Shown one piece after another: positions 59,403-64,000 of a DNA stretch of 64,000 nt; positions within the stretch are counted from its first letter, which is position 1; the number at the start of each line of letters is the position of its first letter. Where the stretch lies: contig UGYN01000002.1 in the NCBI GenBank assembly GCA_900457075.1, positions 124,001-188,000 of the forward strand. Direction: 5' to 3'. Source of the DNA: Serratia quinivorans (GTDB taxonomy: Bacteria > Pseudomonadota > Gammaproteobacteria > Enterobacterales > Enterobacteriaceae). The notes under the pieces were generated by a model, which was given only the letters and a program-made list of their open reading frames with translations, did not search any database and had not been told where the DNA came from. A program made the position numbers and the translations under genes.

Positions 59403-59710
59403 GATGTCTCTCCCGATTGTGGGCAATAGAGTTGGTACAGGGTGTTAAGTACTGCCAATGCCTTTTCATCACTTACGGCGTAGTAAATTTGCTTGCCTTC
59501 ACGACGGGTTGACACCAACCCTTCCTGACGCAATACGCCTAGCTGCTGTGAAAGCGTCGGTTGACGAATTTCCAACGCTTGCGCCAACTCCCCCACCGAC
59601 ATCTCGCCCTGGCTGAGCTGGCACAGTAGCAGTAGGCGATCCTCATTACCCAGCGTCCGCAGTAATGCTCCGGCCTGCGCCGCTGCCTGCCGCATGCTGT
59701 CGATATCCAT
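59399..59710 (-). CDS. ArsR-family regulator, BigR/PigS-like
   Basis: 103 residues from ATG 59710. Winged HTH (EIRQPTLSQQLGVLRQEGLV, STRREGKQIYYAV) and only two cysteines, one in the first helix pair (LLLLCQLSQ) and one near the end (LYQLYCPQS), which is the arrangement of persulfide-sensing BigR/SqrR/YgaV repressors rather than metal sensors. Leads the operon with the YeeE pair, so it likely represses it until reactive sulfur oxidises the two cysteines. PigS of Serratia is the closest known analogue. GGGGGAG precedes the start. Confidence 0.85.
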   Translation of the reverse strand: MDIDSMRQAAAQAGALLRTLGNEDRLLLLCQLSQGEMSVGELAQALEIRQPTLSQQLGVLRQEGLVSTRREGKQIYYAVSDEKALAVLNTLYQLYCPQSGETS

Positions 59711-59723
59711 CACTCCCCCAAAC

Positions 59724-59758
59724 AGTTTATAAAATAATATATTGTATATTTATAAACT
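59724..59758. promoter_or_regulatory. Dyad operator between arsR-type and araC-type genes
   Basis: AGTTTATAAA at 59724-59733 and its perfect inverse TTTATAAACT at 59749-59758, 15 bases apart, in an AT-only setting. It overlaps the likely promoter of the ArsR operon, 14 bases above the start codon; a typical autoregulatory site for BigR-like repressors. Confidence 0.7.
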
Positions 59759-59851
59759 ATATTCCTCCATCGCACCATAGACTGGTGCGAAAGGTTTCAG
59801 CATGGCATGCTGCCGTTACGATTTTTCCGCGGACAGGGGATGCCCCGAACA

Positions 59852-60602
59852 ATGCTGCTTTTCCATGACGCTGTGCCCGCCAACCGGTCGATTGTGCCGG
59901 TTGCCAAAGATTATCAGCACGGCGATTTCGAGCCGCCCCACTACCATGACTGCGCGCAACTGATTCATAGCCTCAGCGGTGTGGTGCAGGTCAATACTCG
60001 TCAGGGAAGTTGGGTGGTGCCCCCCGGACGCGGCGTCTGGCTACCGGCGAGGGTTGAACACAGCCTGCGTATCACCGGCAAGGTGGCCGCAAGAGCGCTG
60101 TTGGTCGATCCGCTGGCGCGTGCCGATCTGCCGGCCTGTTGTGAAGTGGTACAGGTTTCCCCGTTACTGCGTGAGCTGATTATCTGCGCGATGGATATCA
60201 CGGCTGATTACCCCGTAGGGGGACGTGAAGAGCGAATAATGGAGTTGATCCTGGATGAGCTGCGCGTGCTGCCTATCTTACCGCTGAATTTACCTGAGCC
60301 GCGTACTGAGGCCCTGCTGAGGCTGTGTCGGCATATTCAGCAATCGCTGGCCCATCGAGCAGGCGGCCGGTTATATCAGCGTTAGCGGCCGCACGCTGTC
60401 ACGGCGCTTTCAGCGTGAAACCGGACTGCGCTTCGGTGACTGGGTACGCCGCGCCCGTTTGCTGGCGGCATTGAACGCCCTGGCCGCCGGGCATTCGGTG
60501 CTGGAAGTGGCGCTGAGTCTGGGTTACGACAGCCCCAGTGCTTTCAGCGCCATGTTCCGTCGCCTGCTGGGCGTTGCGCCCAGTGCTTATTTCGCCAAAT
60601 AG
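59852..60602 (+). pseudogene. AraC-family regulator, frameshifted as read
   Basis: From MLLFHDAVPANRSIVPVAKD (AGGGGA upstream; ATG 59840 is another choice) a cupin sensor domain follows (HYHDCAQLIHSLSGVVQVNT, VPPGRGVWLPARVEHSLRIT), then the frame goes wrong after HIQQSLA at an RA triplet. The two HTH motifs (EQAAGYISVSGRTLSRRFQR and EVALSLGYDSPSAFSAMFRR) continue in the next frame to TAG 60600-60602. CCC at 60351-60353 with one C removed gives SLAIEQAAGYIS; repaired about 249 residues. NimR/YdhB-like AraC regulators with this layout control neighbouring transporters. Its end overlaps leuA. Confidence 0.85.
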
Positions 60603-62257
60603 CGTGCGGCAACGTTGAACAGTGCCTGCAGCGAGGCGCTGGCGGAATCGACGTCGATGCCCACGCCATAAGCCGCCTCACCGTGCGCTAGCGTACAACG
60701 GATATAGGCAACGGCGCGACTCTGGCTCTGATGTCCCAGCGTGTGCTCGTGGTAATCCTCTATCGCCAGGCTCAGACCAAAACGCTGGCGCAGTGCATCT
60801 ACCGCGCTGGATAACAAACCGTTCCCTACCCCCAACAGCCGCTGCTGTTGCCCATCAAACAACACCCTGGCGCTGAAGCTGTAGGCTTCGACGCTGTGGC
60901 TCTCGGTCTGGTAGCTCAGCAATTGCAGGCGCGGTTGCTCAACCAGCCCATAGCTGAGGCGAAACAGTCGCCACAGCTCTGCCGTGGTCATCTCTTTACC
61001 GCTGCCGTCGGTAGATTGTTGCACCACCTTGCTGAAATCAATCTGCAGCCCACGCGGTAACGACAACCCATGGTTCTGTTCCAACAGCCAGGCCGCTCCG
61101 CTTTTGCCCGACTGGCTGTTAACCCGGATCACTGCTTCATAACTGCAACCAACGTCCGCCGGATCGAGCGGCAGATAAGGCACCTGCCACAGACCGTCCT
61201 GCCGTTGCTGTTGGGCGGCGAAGCCCTTTTTGATTGCATCCTGATGCGAGCCGGAAAAAGCGGTGAAAACCAGTTCACCGGCATAAGGATGACGCGGATG
61301 TACCGGCAGCTGGTTGCACTGCTCCACCACCTCCACCACCTGCTTCAACTGGCTGAAGTCCAGCCCCGGTACAATGCCCTGGGTGTACAGATTGAGCGCC
61401 AACGTCACCAGGTCAACATTGCCGGTGCGCTCGCCGTTGCCGAACAGGCAACCTTCCACCCGATCGGCCCCCGCCAGCATCGCCAGTTCGGCACAGGCCA
61501 CCCCGGTGCCGCGATCGTTATGCGGATGCACGCTGATGGTCACCCGATTTCGCTGACTGAAGCGCCGACAAAACCATTCAATCTGGTCGGCATAAACGTT
61601 CGGCGTACTGACTTCCACCGTCGCCGGCAGGTTGATGATCATCGGTCGCCCTGGGCCAGGCTGCCAAACATCCGCCACCGCTTCGCAAATCTCCAGCGCA
61701 AACTCCAGTTCGGTAAAACAGAAGGTTTCCGGCGAATACTCGAAGGTCCAGGCAGTTTCCGGCTGCTGCTCGCACTGCTGACGAATACGCAGCGCACCAT
61801 TGACCGCCAGCGCCACCGTCGCCGCCTTGTCCTGTTTGAAGACAATGTCACGGAACATCGGCGCGGTGGCGTTATACAAATGCACAATAGCCCGTGGTGC
61901 CCCTCGCAGTGCCTCAAAGGTGCGATCGATCAGGTCGTCACGCGATTGGGTCAAGACCTGAATGCTGACATCGTCCGGGATCAACTGTTCATCGATCAAC
62001 GAGCGGACAAAATCAAAGTCGGTTTGTGACGCCGAAGGAAAAGCCACCTCAATCTCTTTGAACCCGCACTGCAACAGCAGTTGGTAGAATTGGCGCTTGC
62101 GGGCGTTATCCATCGGCTCCGCCAGCGCCTGATTGCCATCACGCAGATCGCTGGAACACCAGCGCGGTGCCTGCTGCAAGGTGCGCCCCGGCCACTGACG
62201 CTCCGGCAAAGCCACCGGTGGGAACGGACGATATTTGATTGAAGGGTTGGTTAACAT
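60587..62257 (-). CDS. leuA: 2-isopropylmalate synthase, type-2 LeuA
   Basis: 556 residues from [20 protein letters not shown], longer than the 523-residue enterobacterial LeuA of leuABCD. TIM barrel with [20 protein letters not shown] (metal Asp), [16 protein letters not shown] (metal histidines), [20 protein letters not shown], and a C-terminal LeuA regulatory domain ([20 protein letters not shown]). This is the actinobacterial-type form. Not linked to leuBCD here, so it may be a second copy. Convergent with the AraC gene, overlapping by 16 bases. Confidence 0.92.
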   Translation of the reverse strand: MLTNPSIKYRPFPPVALPERQWPGRTLQQAPRWCSSDLRDGNQALAEPMDNARKRQFYQLLLQCGFKEIEVAFPSASQTDFDFVRSLIDEQLIPDDVSIQVLTQSRDDLIDRTFEALRGAPRAIVHLYNATAPMFRDIVFKQDKAATVALAVNGALRIRQQCEQQPETAWTFEYSPETFCFTELEFALEICEAVADVWQPGPGRPMIINLPATVEVSTPNVYADQIEWFCRRFSQRNRVTISVHPHNDRGTGVACAELAMLAGADRVEGCLFGNGERTGNVDLVTLALNLYTQGIVPGLDFSQLKQVVEVVEQCNQLPVHPRHPYAGELVFTAFSGSHQDAIKKGFAAQQQRQDGLWQVPYLPLDPADVGCSYEAVIRVNSQSGKSGAAWLLEQNHGLSLPRGLQIDFSKVVQQSTDGSGKEMTTAELWRLFRLSYGLVEQPRLQLLSYQTESHSVEAYSFSARVLFDGQQQRLLGVGNGLLSSAVDALRQRFGLSLAIEDYHEHTLGHQSQSRAVAYIRCTLAHGEAAYGVGIDVDSASASLQALFNVAARYLAK

Positions 62258-62464
62258 GGCACTCTCCTGGGCTGTCATAAGCGATGCCTTATTATTTCCT
62301 ACCGGGAAATAGCTTGCTCGCGCCTGGCAGACAACCATCGTCGCAAAACGGACAACAAAAAAATTTGCATCCTGCGCCAGTGCAGCAACAATTAATTTTG
62401 ACGTCAGTCATGGCGCTTTGGCCCTGCCAAAATCCTTTCGTTACCCTTACCCCTGGAGACGACT

Positions 62465-62842
62465 ATGAGCCTGTATGCAACCCTGGAAGATGCTATTGAA
62501 GCGGCGCGCGAGGAGTTTATTGAATCCGCCGAGAGCGGTAGCGACGATCAGCCGCCGGCAGTGCAACAATTCAATCTGCAAAAATACGTGATGCTGGATG
62601 GTGATACCATGTGGCAGGCCGAGTTTTTTGAACAAGAAGGTGAGTCGGTCGAATGCCTGACACTACGCAGCGGTGCGGCGGCCCAGGCTATTTTTGACGG
62701 TGATTATGACGAAATCGAAATTAGTGCCGAATGGATAGAAGAAAACACGCTGCACGAGTGGGAAGAAGGTGATTTCCAACTCGATCCGCCGTTGGATACC
62801 GAAGAGGGCCAGACCGCCGCCGACGAGTGGGATGAACGTTGA
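62465..62842 (+). CDS. msyB: Acidic protein MsyB
   Basis: 125 residues (E. coli 124). MSLYATLEDAIEAAREEFIE, VQQFNLQKYVMLDGDTMWQA, DGDYDEIEISAEWIEENTLH and DTEEGQTAADEWDER match MsyB throughout. Very acidic; in E. coli it restores export in a secY mutant. GGAGACG precedes the ATG. Confidence 0.96.
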   Translation: MSLYATLEDAIEAAREEFIESAESGSDDQPPAVQQFNLQKYVMLDGDTMWQAEFFEQEGESVECLTLRSGAAAQAIFDGDYDEIEISAEWIEENTLHEWEEGDFQLDPPLDTEEGQTAADEWDER

Positions 62843-62907
62843 ATAATAGCGGGCGGGAGCGAGTAAAATCCCGCCCATAAACCCCCCATAATTTTCAGAG
62901 AGGCAGC

Positions 62908-63468
62908 ATGATTATCCGCCAGGCGCAACCCGAAGATTACCCCGCTATTTTGCAACTGCAAACAGAAAATACCCCCGCAAATTTAAGCGATAGCCAAAAG
63001 CGTCAGGGTTTTATTGTTTCGAGCATGAACGATGCGCAGTTGGCCCACATTAACCAGGGTCTCGGTATTCTGGTGGCGGTTGAAGACCAAACGTTGGCCG
63101 GCTTTGTTTGCCTGATGACCCCGGACGCACAGCCGCGCCCGCCGGTAGTGGATGCGATGCTGGAAAAACTGGCCGGCGAGTCATTCAACGGACGGCCTTT
63201 GAGTGAACAACGGGTATTTATGTACGGGCCGGTGTGCCTGGATCCCGCCTGGCGCGGTAAAGGCGTACTGAAGCAGTTGTTCGCCGCCGTCAAAGCGCAC
63301 ACCCGGGAGAAATTCGACGTTGGCGCCCTGTTTATTGACGACAACAACCCGCATTCACTGGCTGCCCACCAGCAAGGATTAAAGATGACGGTGCTGGCGC
63401 CCTTCCACTGCGGCCCACATGGCTACCAGCTGCTGGTGTTTACCACTCGGGAACAGACTTATTCGTAA
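62908..63468 (+). CDS. GNAT-family acetyltransferase
   Basis: 186 residues. N-terminal MIIRQAQPEDYPAILQLQTE, a beta sheet with FMYGPVCLDPAWRGKGVLKQ carrying the acetyl-CoA RGKGV loop (R/Q-x-x-G-x-A/G), and NNPHSLAAHQQGLKM. Substrate unknown. Ends ten bases into the convergent yceK. Confidence 0.88.
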   Translation: MIIRQAQPEDYPAILQLQTENTPANLSDSQKRQGFIVSSMNDAQLAHINQGLGILVAVEDQTLAGFVCLMTPDAQPRPPVVDAMLEKLAGESFNGRPLSEQRVFMYGPVCLDPAWRGKGVLKQLFAAVKAHTREKFDVGALFIDDNNPHSLAAHQQGLKMTVLAPFHCGPHGYQLLVFTTREQTYS

Positions 63469-63707
63469 GGCCCGTGCTGTGCATCAAACGGCAGCATAAA
63501 AGTATCCACCACCATCGACAGCGGCACATCGATCACCGTGACATAGCGCCAGGGAGTATCGCGCAGATCCCATTGCACACCCGGGTAATATTGATGGCCG
63601 TGCCCGGCGCCTGGCACTGTGCGGCTGATAATACTGCCGCAGCCGGTTAACAGCGCCACGCCTGTTGCCAATAATGCCAGCCGAAGAAAAGAAGAGAGAT
63701 TCACCAA
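63459..63707 (-). CDS. yceK: Lipoprotein YceK
   Basis: 82 residues (DUF1375). Signal peptide ending LALLATGVALLTG with lipobox L-L-T-G-C; then CGSIISRTVPGAGHGHQYYP, GVQWDLRDTPWRYVTVIDVP and LSMVVDTFMLPFDA. Outer-membrane lipoprotein of unknown role, next to opgH as in E. coli. Confidence 0.94.
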   Translation of the reverse strand: MVNLSSFLRLALLATGVALLTGCGSIISRTVPGAGHGHQYYPGVQWDLRDTPWRYVTVIDVPLSMVVDTFMLPFDAQHGPYE

Positions 63708-63810
63708 ATTGACTCTTAGCCCTGGTTGTTCTGAAAGTAAACAACGCCCGGCGCGAATGTTAACATAGTTTTTTCCTTGCAGATCGTCAGCATTGCGTCA
63801 GCGAAGAGCC

Positions 63811-63848
63811 AAAAAAAAACGGGGAACACGCTGTGCGCATTCCCCGTT
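63811..63848 (-). terminator. opgH terminator
   Basis: ACGGGGAA (63819-63826) pairs with TTCCCCGT (63840-63847); on the minus strand it runs into a T9 tract. Confidence 0.88.
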
Positions 63849-63867
63849 TGGGCTACCCGGTCAACGC

Positions 63868-64000
63868 TTAGCGCTGACCTTGCGGATGAGCCCGTTCATT
63901 GTGTGGCAATTGCTGGTAATGCTCACGCCAGGCGGCACCTTCCGGCAACAACCAGACACGTTGATGCAGGCGCGACAAGGCAACGGGATCGCTCAACAGT
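63868..64000 (-). CDS. opgH: Glucan biosynthesis glucosyltransferase H, C-terminal end
   Basis: Only the last 43 codons are visible: LLSDPVALSRLHQRVWLLPE, GAAWREHYQQLPHN, then a basic end AHPQGQR. The SDP-x-x-LSRLH-x-x-VW pattern is that of OpgH/MdoH C-termini, and yceK next to it supports this. OpgH makes the linear glucan backbone of osmoregulated periplasmic glucans. Confidence 0.7.
   Translation of the reverse strand, partial: LLSDPVALSRLHQRVWLLPEGAAWREHYQQLPHNERAHPQGQR

Noticed and set aside
1..64000. tRNA genes, rRNA genes, CRISPR arrays, insertion sequences
   Set aside because: No cloverleaf, rRNA, spaced repeat or transposase was seen anywhere in the window.

Overview
The window is gammaproteobacterial and most probably from Serratia or a close Yersiniaceae relative. 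The chromosomal half follows the E. coli backbone order (ptsG, tatD, holB, tmk, mltG, pabC, fab cluster, plsX, rpmF, yceD, yceF, rluC, rne, pyrC, dinI, bssS, solA, yceO, yceJ, yceI, trhO, lpxL, mdtG, msyB, yceK, opgH). Proteins are close to the enterobacterial ones but carry Serratia-like insertions, such as an ArsR/YeeE pair resembling the pigS-pmpAB sulfur module.

Positions 1 to about 25.7 kb are the right-hand part of a P2-like prophage. The left end (integrase, C, cox, replication gene) lies outside the window. From left: a cargo segment (1-2450) with an AbiV-like HEPN gene cut by the window edge, an interrupted PD-(D/E)XK nuclease-like gene and a two-gene minus-strand unit (coiled-coil/2-TM protein plus small unknown protein); then Q-P on the minus strand and, divergently, O-N-M-L-X-Y-K-lysB/lysC-R-S, V-W-J-I, a re-modelled tail-fibre locus (SGNH-hydrolase tailspike, lectin-like protein, gpH-like collar protein), a second cargo gene with HEPN features in the slot that P2 uses for Z/fun, then FI-FII-E/E'-T-U-D and ogr. 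Three Ogr-type operators (TGT-N12-ACA) precede P/O, V and FI, which explains the late transcription units. The right attachment site must lie between ogr and the ptsG terminator.

25.8-39.9 kb is the glucose PTS gene ptsG and the lipid-synthesis cluster, nearly all on the minus strand and ordered as in E. coli, with yceF divergent and rluC convergent. 40.4-43.8 kb is rne behind a 550-base leader. 43.8-56.4 kb holds housekeeping and stress genes (pyrC, SOS-regulated dinI, bssS, solA, a LuxR-type regulator, tqsA, yceJ-yceI, trhO, lpxL, mdtG). 56.9-62.3 kb is an accessory block between mdtG and msyB: a POT peptide transporter, an ArsR-controlled YeeE pair with an AT-rich dyad operator, an AraC regulator and an unusual second-type LeuA. 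The window ends in msyB, a GNAT acetyltransferase, yceK and the 3' end of opgH.

Eight genes (phage N, J, T; fabD, tqsA, yceI, lpxL, an araC-type gene) each carry what looks like a one-base indel, mostly an extra base in a short homopolymer. As fabD is essential in E. coli, sequencing error is a likely cause. A separate junction has removed the 3' ends of an old-yellow-enzyme gene and a convergent small membrane-protein gene.
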